Origin: Zygnema cylindricum
Taxonomy: Eukaryota > Streptophyta > Zygnematophyceae > Zygnematales > Zygnemataceae
DNA length: 23,689 nucleotides
Assembly (NCBI GenBank): GCA_037447655.1
Contig: JBBHKE010000470.1
Span: forward strand, 32,406-56,094
Direction of reading: 5' to 3'
Shown: piece by piece, positions 10,820 through 22,100 of the stretch
Numbering within the stretch: the stretch's first letter is position 1
How the letters are laid out: every line of letters begins with the position of its first letter
The notes under the pieces: generated by a model
The model's input: the letters and a program-made list of their open reading frames with translations, nothing else
The model's database searches: none
Told to the model about the DNA's origin: nothing
Made by a program: the position numbers and the translations under genes

Positions 10820-11822
10820 ATGGAGTCCAGCTTTGCAGTGACGTTGTTTTTTACTCTGTTTTATTTGTTTGCATTTGATGGTCTAAAAGCATGTGCTTCA
10901 AGGAGGACTTGGACACGTGGCACAATTTCTACGCGTCACTTGCTTGAGAGTGACGAGCCATATCCCATTCCCTCTCTAGTAATAAATCTACCTCCCTCTA
11001 CCTCTGCCACTCCCCCTCTCTCGCTCCCTCCCCTCTTTCCAGCTATTTTTACTTTCGGAGACTCGACTTTAGATGTAGGAACGAACAATTTTTTGAAGGA
11101 TCCGGGGGCATTTAAGGCGGATTTTGTGCCCTATGGAGAAGATTTTGATCCAATGAGTGGGAGGTTCTGTAATGGAAGACTTGCAGTCGATTTTTGGGGT
11201 GAGTTTGGCAATAATTATTAATTTTTGGGGGGTTTTCTTTTGAAGGATCTCTAAATGATGCCATCCAAAAGGGACGATGGTTCATATGGTTCATCGCAAT
11301 TCTGGCGTGTGTTTTACTCTACTTCATTCTTTTTTAACCCGCATTATTTCATGCTTTCCATTCAAAATAAGCCAATACGTTTCAAAAACTACAGCATAAA
11401 CTTAATTATTAATAGCAAGGACCACATTCTCACCGGTAGATGACATTGTATCACAACCTTATTACTTGATCAGATAGGATGTTTCCGATGCTAAGTTTGT
11501 TAGGAAGTTGCAATTTGACAGTTAATCAAAAACAACAGGTGCGACAGGTGCAACAGGTCCTTTTTTTAGGTGCTTTGTGGCCTAAAAATAGTGTTTAAGA
11601 GGGGCTCTTCCAATGTTGTTGCCACGTGGCAGCTGAGTACATCGGTCTTCCATCTTCTCAGCCCTTTCAAAATCTCAATGCGACAAATTCCAACCAGTTC
11701 CTGCACGGAATTAATTTTGCCTCTGCGGGATCAGGTGTTCTTGACACAACCGACTGTCAGGAAGTAAGTGAAAGTTATTTTTAATTTTTTTGCTTTATTT
11801 TAAGAATTATGTTGTCAAAAAC

Positions 11823-11871
<49 letters not shown>

Positions 11872-14359
11872 CCTCTCTCTCTCTCTTCTCTCTCTCTCTA
11901 ATGTCTTAACCAGTTGTAGGGGCTTTGTGCCCTCTTATTATAAAGTATGAAAAGAATCATCCATTCTATTTATGCTTGCTTGCTTGCTTGACGTTGTGAT
12001 TCGTCATTTTATTTATTATTTGTTATTAATTAAGCGATTATGTATGTGGGGAACTGGGCAGAATACACTCTGTATTTCTTTAACGGAACAACTTTCACAG
12101 TTTTCCTCTGTGAGAGGCAATTATTCAACTGATGTAAGTGAATTTAAAATTTGAAATTTGAAAAGCATTTTGAAGTTTGTAATAAACTCGTAAATCTCCC
12201 AATTTTCCGGTTCCGGTAGGATGATCTAGACAAGTAAATCTCTTTGACGCTCTCTTCACATGAATTAGTGTTCCACTTAAAGTCAGTTTTAGGTTTTTGT
12301 CGGAGATTAACTTTTAACCTTTTTTTCTTCTTTACCAGAATTCAAAATCTCATCCCAAAAGTCTAAAAGTATTTCGGTTTAAATTAGGGAAGGAATCTTT
12401 GTGCTATAGGAAAAATCACTTAAAGCTTACAAGTGGAGCAAAAAAGTAAAATTACAAAATATCAAATGGAAACGAAATAATTTAAAACTTTTTTTTAACA
12501 CAGGTGCTTGCAAAAAGTTTGTTTATTATCTCGATTGGTTCGAATGACTATTTGACATATGTTCAAAACGCAACTCTTGTCAAAAATGAGAACATTTTTG
12601 ATTTTATCCACAATGTTATTTCTGGATTGGTCGATACTATTGAGGTAACTCCGTACCCATACACGAATGTATCTAATATTTATGTTTTTTTCTATTATTA
12701 TTCTTTAATAGGAAATAAACTAGGTTAGATTTCAACTTTCCTATTCAAGAACGCTAATTCGAATTGAAAACGTTTTTTTATAAAAGCTCGATGTTGTTCA
12801 TTTTCGTGACATAAAAATGTTTGTTCGATAGAAAGCTGTTTATGGTATCAGTTTATTTATTTTTCTTTTTTTTTGGAGTGGTATTGGACATAAAAGTAGG
12901 TATAAACTTTTTTGTTGAAACAGAGAAGACATCTTTTTGTTATCAAACATATTTATATGTAGAAATTTGTAAAACATGTTAATTGACACGCCCCATGTTA
13001 TTTTGTCCTATGGTCTAAAATCAACACTAGGATAATGTCTAGACATGCTCCTATTGTTTTTCTAAAACAAAACCAAAAACAAAAACAAAAAGGATGTTTT
13101 TTTCCTTCCTCCGTCTTCCTTTTCCTTTTAATGGCGTTTCTCGATCTCATATCGACACGTGTTTCTTTTTTCTTTTTTTTTTCCTCGAGAGAACAGTTCC
13201 TTTATTTTCACGGAGCTCGAAAATTTGTTGTCGGAAACATTCCTTCCCTCGGTTGTGTTCCGGCGGTTTTGGCCTATCAAAACGTTTCTCAAACTGATCC
13301 CTCTTGCAGTATTGAACTAAATAGCGTGGTTACGACTCATAACATTGATCTCGAAGCCCGTATAAGTGAACTTAGGATTACATTTCCGGGTATAAATGTG
13401 ATCGTTATCGATCTCCAACAATTCTCATATGAGATTACTAATTCTCCAGAGTCTTTTGGTAAGCTCTACAAATCAAAAGACCCTTTTCTACTAGATAACG
13501 AGACTTATTTTTTTTCTTGTTTTTTATGGTTTGTATGTAAAATTCATAAAAAGCCCTAAAAGAGACTGTAAAAAACCCTTAAAAACCCTGAAAAACCCTA
13601 TAATGAACATAACATTTGTTTCCAATTTGTTCTTTCAATAACTATCCCATTACCTTTTGATCGAGATTTCTATCAGTTTCATTGGTAAGATCCTCAAAAA
13701 TTGTCCGAAATTTCACATCCATAAACAAAATTTTCCGTCATTTAGCATTTGACAAGCCAATGTTTTTCGTTTTCACAATTCGTTCTTTTTATTTATTTTT
13801 GAAATCCATGATTTTCTTTGTTGCAATTTTGACCAGTTGTTAATACACTGTGAACTGTTACTAGAGTCAAAAAACTATTAACATGGGATTAATATTAGTG
13901 TTTTCATCTCTAATTCACTTCCGAGTGATGTGACAAATTTGAACCGTTAAAAGATCGAACAAAATGTAACAAACAAACAGACAAACAAACAAACAAACAA
14001 ACAATATTGAAAGTATACCAAGTATTTCAACGTTGTTTTTCCGTCAGAGGGCAAAAAACGACAAAATAAATCAATTTTACACTACTCTTATTAACATCGA
14101 TAATGGTTTACGGTGTTCCATGCGAGACTATACAGGTCTTTCTGTTGGTTTTGGAGGTTGTTGTGGAAAAGGACCATTCAACGGAATCGCCCAATGTGGT
14201 ACTAATGGAACCACCAACTGTTTAAATCAAAACCAATATGTGTTTTGGGATCTTTTCCACTTCACCGAAGCGACCAATCAGATTATCGCCACTGCAGCGT
14301 TTGAGGGAAATACCTTGTTTACGACACCCTATGGGATTCAACAACTTGCGAGACTTTAA
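10820..14359 (+). CDS. GDSL esterase/lipase, gene 2 (complete, six exons)
   Basis: Likely secreted acyl-ester hydrolase of the plant GDSL (SGNH) family. Exons: 10820-11198, 11633-11763, 12062-12133, 12504-12644, 13197-13458 and 14136-14359. All have GT/AG borders and phases 1,0,0,0,1, giving 402 residues, near the usual 350-400. The start at 10820 is chosen because it opens directly on a signal peptide (about residues 1-26, core LFFTLFYLFAF). An upstream in-frame ATG at 10613 would bury it. Block I FGDSTLDVGTNN puts the nucleophile at Ser82. Block II is GINFAS (Gly152), block III is IGSNDY (Asn208), and block V is FWDLFHFTEATN with Asp367 and His370. The whole catalytic set is therefore kept, although the usual Pro after His is Phe. 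Cys pairs typical of the family are present, including GGCCGKGPFN. It is a head-to-head paralog of gene 1. The substrate cannot be told from sequence. Confidence 0.93.
11823..11900. repeat. (CT)n microsatellite in intron 2 of GDSL gene 2
   Basis: About 75 bp of CT repeat with few interruptions, roughly 60 bp downstream of the exon 2 donor at 11763. Confidence 0.95.
13974..14004. repeat. (AAAC)n microsatellite in intron 5 of GDSL gene 2
   Basis: Repeats of AAAC/ACAA over about 30 bp, roughly 130 bp upstream of the exon 6 acceptor at 14135. One unit carries a G. Confidence 0.9.
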
Positions 14360-14557
14360 ATATAACATTATTGAGAATGTTTTTGAGAAGAAAGTTCAAT
14401 GTTTTTAGGTGTGATTAGTTTTTTTGGTTTATGCTTTTATTACAAAAGGTGTAGCTTAGCTTCAATTAGTGTGTTAAAAAACACATTATTTGTCCAAATA
14501 TGGCGAGATAGAGATTTAATTTGTCTTCGGACGTATCAAATGCATGTGAAGATGTGA

Positions 14558-14563
14558 AATAAA
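14558..14563 (+). terminator. Candidate polyadenylation signal of GDSL gene 2
   Basis: AATAAA about 200 bp after the stop codon of the plus-strand GDSL gene, in AT-rich DNA. Plant signals are loose, so this is only the best-looking hexamer near the 3' end. Confidence 0.4.
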
Positions 14564-15848
14564 ATAACTTTATTAATTCAAACGGGTTTAAAATGCTTGT
14601 TAAAAAATAATAAAAAGTTTTGATAAATGGGATGGGAAAACATTAATCGAGTCCTGAATGAAAGTCTTTAAACTCCGTGAGATTCACTAAAACACAGTGT
14701 CGATTTAGATTTCTCCAACAATTTTATGCATATTGCAAATGTACTTTCGATTGCTAAAGATTCAATCATACATTAATAATGAGCAGATAAACTAATAACT
14801 TGTGTTATTTTTTATTAACTTGTCCTATTTCCATGTATAAATCAAAGAAAAAGGAAAGAAGGGAAAAAAAATTCCACAGTACACACAACCCAGGTAGAGA
14901 CAAGTCGCTTTCAAAACCTAACTTCTTAGAGAGGAAACTCTTTGGTCAACCTCTATACTATAAAGGGTTTCATCTAGTATAATACGCATTTAATATGCAG
15001 TAACCGCATATAGCATTTCCAATTTTTCCCACATTTGAACCATAAGTTAAAAAGAAAAACAAAACTATCATCCTCGACATCCCGTCCCTCATGAAGTTTT
15101 TGCGCTTTGCGAAAGCGAGAAAGAAAAGAAGCAATGGACAAAAACTCCACAAATTGTACTAACATGGTTATGATTATTACTATTACTATTATCTGTGTTA
15201 TTATTATTACTACTATTATTACTATTATTCCTAGTATCCTTATTATTTTTATGATTATTTGCTTTTTATTATTGTTACTATTAATTATTATTATTATTAT
15301 TATTATTTGCTTTTTATAAACTAAAATCAATTGAACGAATAGGCGTGAAAATTCAGCACCAAATAAAGTTATGATCGGAAATCACTCAAACATGGATATC
15401 AACTTGCAATATTTTTCGAATATTTTTAGTTTTACCAAATTCCAATATCATTTTGCCAAGTATACAAACGTCTCGTAAAAATTTCCAATTTGTCGAATTA
15501 GGTTGAAAAAAACAAGAAAAAGAGTGTGAAAGAGTGCTGCTTATGTTAAATGATAATTTTTTTTTGTTTGTACCACTCTCGTTGGGCCCTCTCACAATAC
15601 CAAAAGAAAAACACAAATAAATAGAAACAAAAAAATAAAACAAAAATTAAACAAGTTAAATAAAAACAAAGACCACCTACTAGATCAAAAGGATCGTCAC
15701 AAACTTCATGTAAAAATCACATTAAGGAACGATAAAAGAAAAACATATAAAACACATTTTTGCATTTTATAACTCCGGACAAATAAATAAAGATAAAAAT
15801 AAACATAAATAACAATCAATATAGATAATAACAAATAAAACATACATA
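14564..15848. other. Convergent intergenic region between GDSL gene 2 and the fucosyltransferase gene
   Basis: AT-rich and without a recognisable gene. The frames seen are products of low-complexity DNA (ATT repeats, A-rich tracts). Both flanking genes end here, so it should contain both 3' untranslated regions. No clear AATAAA was found for the minus-strand gene. Confidence 0.6.
15168..15317. repeat. (ATT)n microsatellite, imperfect
   Basis: About 150 bp of ATT/ACT/GTT triplets. It gives Ile-rich frames on both strands (IIIII or NNN), which are not genes. Confidence 0.9.
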
Positions 15849-16148
15849 TTATAAAATAATTTCAGCGTAAGGTTTTTCGTCACTCTCACAAATGAAACCG
15901 TCGAGACATGTGGCGATATTTTTTCCCAAACGAATATTAAAAATATCTCCGGAAAAAGTCGATCTTAAAGAACCGAAAAAAACTCGACTATTCGAAACGA
16001 GTACTTTTTCAACTTCAGCAAAAACGTCTTTTCGTCGATGCCATTTTTTTTTCCGAAGAGGTTTGATGAATCTTTTGTCCTTTCGAATATTTTCGAGAAG
16101 AAAAAAATCGTAAGTTTTTTTCGTCTGCGTCTGTATTCGAAAGGAGGG

Positions 16149-16182
<34 letters not shown>

Positions 16183-19100
16183 GGGGGGGGGGGAGAGGAG
16201 AGGGAGAGGAGAGGGAGAGGGGGGGGAGAGGGAGGGGAGAGGAAGAGGGGGAGGGGGAGAGGGAGAAAAATACTTAAGAAAATAAAAACTTTAACAATGA
16301 AAAAAAAATACATCATCTCAAAGAAAAATATGGAATGGAAAAAGAATTGTCTTGACATTGACTAACAAGATGTGGTAAGCACAAATAGAAATAATGTGAC
16401 TATTTTTTTTGTTTTTGTTGTCTTTATTCTGATTTTTTATTTATTATTATTTATTTATTTTAATTTGATTTATTCTAATTTTATTTTATTTTCATTTTAA
16501 TTTCTATTTGTTCTTATTCTTATTTTATTTTGGTTTTATTTTGGTTTTATTTTGATTTTATTTTGATTTTTATTTGTTTTTTTTGTGATTTAATTTTGTT
16601 TTTATTTTGTTTTCATTCTGGTTTTATTTTGATTTTCTTTTGGTTTCCTTTTGCTTTTATATTCTCACCAAAGTTGCTTTTATGAAAAAATCCAACTCCC
16701 ATTTTTTCGCATTCGACGCGATATAGACTTTCGAGATCCTCCTGGTTTCAAATACAAAAATAACAAAATAAAGAAAAAAACACAAAAGAAACAAAAAAGG
16801 GCAAAAAAAAAAAAACAGAGCGGAAAAGATTGAAGCCAATAATTACTTAAAAAAAGCAAAAAAATCAAAATCCAAAAGATTCCTTTTTTTGAGAGGAACT
16901 CCCTACACATTCATCTCTTAGTTAAACGATATGACCGTTAAATATGTTAAGAGAATCGACATTAAGACAATATAATAAGACATTGCGGGAAATTATTTGT
17001 CCACAAATTATCTTTTGTCCACACTAAATTATAATAAGCAACACTCCTCTCTCTCCCTCTCCCTCTCTCTACCTCTCTCTCCCTCTTTCCCACTCCCTTT
17101 CTCTCCCTGTTTCTCTCGCTCTCTTTCTTTCTCTACCTCTTTCTACCTATCTCTCTCTCTCTTTCTCTACCTCTCTCTCCCTCTCTCTCTCTCCCTTTTG
17201 TTATATCTAAGATCAATGTAAAAGAAAATTTTATCCTCGCGGACAACGGCCCACTCACCATGGGAAAAAAAAAAAACAAAATTAACAAAATTGAAAGAAA
17301 AGATGTTTTAATTTGTACATGTAACTAATCCATACTAATTACGGTGAGCTGTATTTCATTAAATCCTTTGATTTATTGAAGCAAACGTGGTCGACGAGAT
17401 ATAAACAGTCTATGGAGAGGAAAGCACACGGCTTTTATACAGAATCCACACTAAATATGGTGTAGAAAAGACACTACCAATTTTTTTTCCCACTTACGAT
17501 TCAATATAATTATTCCCCCTCTCCTCTCCCTCTCCCTCCCCTCTCCCCCAGGCTCGCTCTCTCTCTCTCCATCGTCCTCTCTCTCTCCATTTCCCTCTCC
17601 CCCTCCCTCTCCCCCTTACCCTTGGAGATAGTTTAGACGGTCGGCCAAACAAGAAGCCAATTGGTTCAAAGACCGATAGCAGTTTTGAAAGTGAGGGCAA
17701 TAATGGGAAAAATCTCCTCTCCTCAAATGAACTCCAATAAAATTTTCTCCTTCGAACAATAAATTCATAATATTTTTAACAGTTTCCAGTACGGCCCCGT
17801 CTGCCTGTTTTCCGTTTCCACAAAAAGACATTTTTTTTGGAACAACGACAACGATAAAGTTTCGGAAAGCAAAAAGTTTGCGAAAAAAGAGTTAAATTCG
17901 AACCGGTGATGAATACCGAAAAAGTGGCAATTGATTATATTGAGTTTGTTTATGGGACATAAATACGTCGTTCGCATAAAGATCGATTGGTCGGCATCAG
18001 AATTGTCGTCATAGTTCATAAATGGGAATCAATCGGTGTCATCAACTCCCTTCGTCATCCGAAGAAAAGTCTCGAATCGAAAGAAAAAAGTCAGTCGTAA
18101 GTAGCCAGTTATCGAGGTATTTTATAGTTATTCCTTTCGGAAAGTTCACAACCTCAAATTATGAAATTTAAGAATGGAGCTTTTACGGAGTTTTAGAGTT
18201 TTTTGAAAATACAACCAAGTGCTAGATTGTGACGTCACTGAATGTATCTTGAAAAAAACCCAAAAAACCCTAAACAACTCGAAGAAAACTCAAAGACATC
18301 ACCAAACAGCTCGAAAAACAAATCCCAAAAAAATCTCACATGGTATGTTAAAGAAAATCAGTTTAAAATTTATAAAATAATAGGGACATGGAAAAGTCCC
18401 ACATTTTCTTCCTTATTATCTAAAACGGAGGTGTGTAGTTCTGCACTACTTCAACATGACTGAAGGTAAAAGAGATAAAAAGAAGAAAAAAACAAAATAA
18501 AACGGGGAGGGGGGGGGGGGGAGGGAGGGAGGGAGGGCGGCTTTGTACCTGAATTAAAATTTTGCAAGAGGAATTTGTTATCTTTATCGGTCCATTAGGC
18601 TTCAAAAAATCAGGCATATTCTCAAAATTGTAATTTTGAGTTTCCGCAAAACTGCAATTTCAAGCATAGAACTCTTAAAAAAAAATAGGTTTCGGATTTT
18701 TAGGTTTAGGTGTAGGTGTAGGTTAAGGTTAGGTTTGGGTTTAGGTCACGTTTAAGTTTAAGTTTAGGTTTAGGGTCAGGTTTGAGGTTTAAGTTTAGGT
18801 TCAGGTTTGGGTTTAGGTTTCGGTTCAAGTTAGTTTAAGTTAAGGTTAGGTCAAAAAATAAACGAATTTTAAAGAAACTTATTCATTCCCCAATATCCTA
18901 CAACTGAAGTGAATGAAATTTCTATTAACCGAATTTGGAAAACGAGTGAAGTGAAAGAAAAAAACAAAAGCAAACAAAATGTGAAAACTTAAAAGCATTG
19001 TGAGATTTGATTAAGTAAATGATAGTTTTTACCTTATAACACTTTCCGGCAAATCGCCGAATCTTCCGGTAAATTCAACTTCTGATTGGCCTTTGTAAAA

Positions 19101-22100
19101 AACCGGTTTTTCCTCAAATTCAACGATTTTTAATGGAAACTTATGTTCTCGAGTGTTTAAATAACTCGCTTCTTTACAAAGATGATCACCCCATATTGTC
19201 GGAGATAAACAAAAAACCTTTTTCAAGTATAAATAATCACAAAGGGAAAAACAAAACATAGAATGAGAACAAATCTCCTGGGAAAAGGAAAAGTGGAAAA
19301 CCCTAATTGTGCTATAGATCCCTACGATATGCAAAAAAAATAAAACAAAGAAATGATCGATGATTTGTACATAGTTCAAAACTGTTAGTGTAGTTTAAAC
19401 ACAAAAATTTGGAAACAAGCTCAATTTCTGGTTTTTCCCTTGAAGGAGAAAATTAGTTAAATTACTTTGGTTTTAAAAAAAAAAGCTTTTTGTTGATTTT
19501 CAAAAAGAAATACTAAACTATGGTGGATTAGCACAAAAAAAAAATGATAAATCAACCAGAACACTGTAGTAATGGTAAGTAGTCTATTTGGTGTATTATT
19601 TTAATGATTTTAAAATTACAATAATAATGATAATAATAGAAAAGAAAATTCAGACGTCAAAATGAATTTAATTCCTAAAGAAACTGTTTCTCTAGTTTGT
19701 AGAACCAGAAAACCGATCCAATTTAGCCTTTGAATTTGAAAAAATAAATTGTTTAATTAAAATTAAAGAAACTCCTCCTTACCTTTACTTCCAAAATATC
19801 GACTTTTTCCCGGATAAAATATTCTTCTGGCCGGATTATACGACCGTTTCCGAGACATAAATTAACGTGGTTGATATCAAAAACAGAACTAAAATTGTAA
19901 TTGTAAGTCTTATTCATGGGAAACCCAAGATCTTCATCAGGTACAATTAAGGTTCGATTTAAAATCGCAGCGAATGAGAGATAAAAATGGAAACACCAAA
20001 TTCGATTGCTTAATTGATTATTTAAACAAAGGGCTAATAAATACCTGTATTTCACGAGAATTATTTTTGTTAAAACAGAGAGGGAGACGAAGAAAGGAAG
20101 AGGAAAAGGAGAGTGTAAGAGAGAGGTGGAGGAGAGATAGGAGAGGGAAGAGAGATAGGAGGAGTGGGATCAGTGTTGATCAAAATTAGACCTTGATCGA
20201 TAAGACCAGTTGCGGCATCGACAATCGCTCTGGATCGGTAATCGGATCAGAATCGATCACCCGGAAGATCCTGGACCTGTTTAAAATATGAACCTAGTTT
20301 TTTTTACAATTAACTTTTCTCTAATAACTCAAATTTTCAACTCCGCTTAAACTTTTTTAACTTTTTAAAGCAAAAGCTGAGTCTTCACCATTTATGGGCG
20401 TTATCAAATCCTCCCTGATTCGTAACTTTTTTCTAAATTTGTGATGGTCAAATTAACATCTTAGCGATATTTTCAAAAACAGTGTGGATGTCGGTTTCTT
20501 CCATCTTCCTCCTTGAAAGCGAAATTTGGTGCTTTTGGTTCCATAGATCTCGGTTCAGAAAAAAAATGACTTATTTTGTGATAATCTGTTGAAAAAGGAA
20601 AAACAAAAAGGAAACAAAAACTGAAAAAAAAACAAAACAAAAAAATGCAGAAATAAGATGAAAAATCTCAGTCATCATGAAAAAAAAAAGGGTTTACCTC
20701 AAAACCGAAATCATTCAAATAAAAGGAAAAAAACTTCATGTATCAACAACGACAACGACGCAAATCTATTTTCAGAAAAAAAAAAACAACTTGCATTTCG
20801 ATATTTTTTTGGGGGAAAAAAATGGATTTTTTAGTTCCAAAATTCTGTGGAACAAAAACGTCAAATCTCAATTCCCTAAAAGGCAAAACAGATTCAAAAT
20901 ATTTGATTTGTAATATGTTCAACATCAAAAACATTAAACAACTGCTTAAAATAAAATTAATAATAATGATGAAAATAATAAATAACAATAATAATCATAA
21001 TAAGAGAAATATGGTCGCAGTTTGAGAACAATTTTTTTTTTTTTTTCATTCCATTTGTTGAACTTGAAATTTGTGAATTTAGTGACACTTCAGATTATAA
21101 TAGAGACAAAAAAACGATCCTTTTAAAAAAGAAAAGCAGCATTGAATAAAATATTTAAAGAAGATAATTCTGTGGTTCTTTATACAAAGATGAAAAAAAA
21201 AATAGGATAAAAACAAAAATAAAAAATAAACACATCTAAAGGGAGAAAGGAGTGAAAGGACTGAAAATTTGAAACATTCAAAGAGCAGGAAGATAGATGG
21301 GAGGAGGGGAGAGGGGGAAGGGGAGGAGGGAGGAATGTAGAGAAAAAGGAGAATTACAATATTGAAAAAATGAGAGAAAAAGCGGAAACAAGAAATGGAA
21401 ATTAAGATGTAGTAAAAAGTGTCGTAACACCATGCTTCGGTTCTGGTACAATTGGCCGCATATTATTGTAGGCAATATGGCCAATAGTGACATATATTTA
21501 TGTTAAACTATGTCCTTGTTGTTTTTTGTCGGTTGAATAAAAGCTTTCCATTTCTTTGCTATCAATTTAAATCTAGAATTCCATTTTTCTTGCTAAAGGC
21601 AAAAAAAAGGTTCCACAAGAAATTAAAATTAGAAAGTAACAATTTTGATTCGTAACAAAAACTTACCAGAAGAATGTTCGCGAGAATTCCAAAGACTTCA
21701 ATAATTTCAATTGAATATTCAAAATTACAAAGTGCTGAGTATCAAATCCACCACTTTTCTTACAATTAGTGTTGCCTACATTAATTTTTTTTCTTTTCTT
21801 TCTTCTTTTAAAGCAAATTTTATAGCTTTCCAATGATTTTTTCTTAATAAAAACGACAACAACAACAAAAAAAAGTATTTTGTAGGGTGTTTCGATAGAT
21901 CCCGCAAAGAAAAAGAAAAGGAAAAGGAGAAAAAAGAGGGGAAGAAACTCCTTAGGTTTCTTTTCTACATTGGAAATTAACGGTACATGGGAACTGGTTT
22001 CTTAATTTTCAGTTTTTGTAAAACTCACCTTCTTGAATTTTCCTTCTCCGAGGGGTGGCAACTGGATAGCCGGATTGTACGGAATGTACGGCATGTTCAA

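Noticed and set aside
15107-15330. Open frames on both strands rich in Ile, Asn or Val
   Set aside because: Translation of an ATT microsatellite; no start context, no family match.
16038-16358. Open frames giving poly-Gly (plus) and poly-Pro (minus)
   Set aside because: They come from the G-rich tract; only the portion of the minus frame from 16130 to 15849 is a likely exon.
20195-20285. Exon-like GC-rich stretch on the minus strand (with IDSDPITDPERL)
   Set aside because: Sequence is made of GATCGAT and TCGGAT words typical of a dispersed repeat and does not fit the exon phases.
20440-20560. Short protein-like minus-strand stretch beginning MEPKAPNFAFKEEDG
   Set aside because: Closed by a stop after about 22 codons, with no acceptor or donor that fits the fucosyltransferase phases.
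20671-20780. Possible fucosyltransferase exon with a GAG/GTAAAC donor
   Set aside because: All three frames meet stops given the phase required from exon 1.
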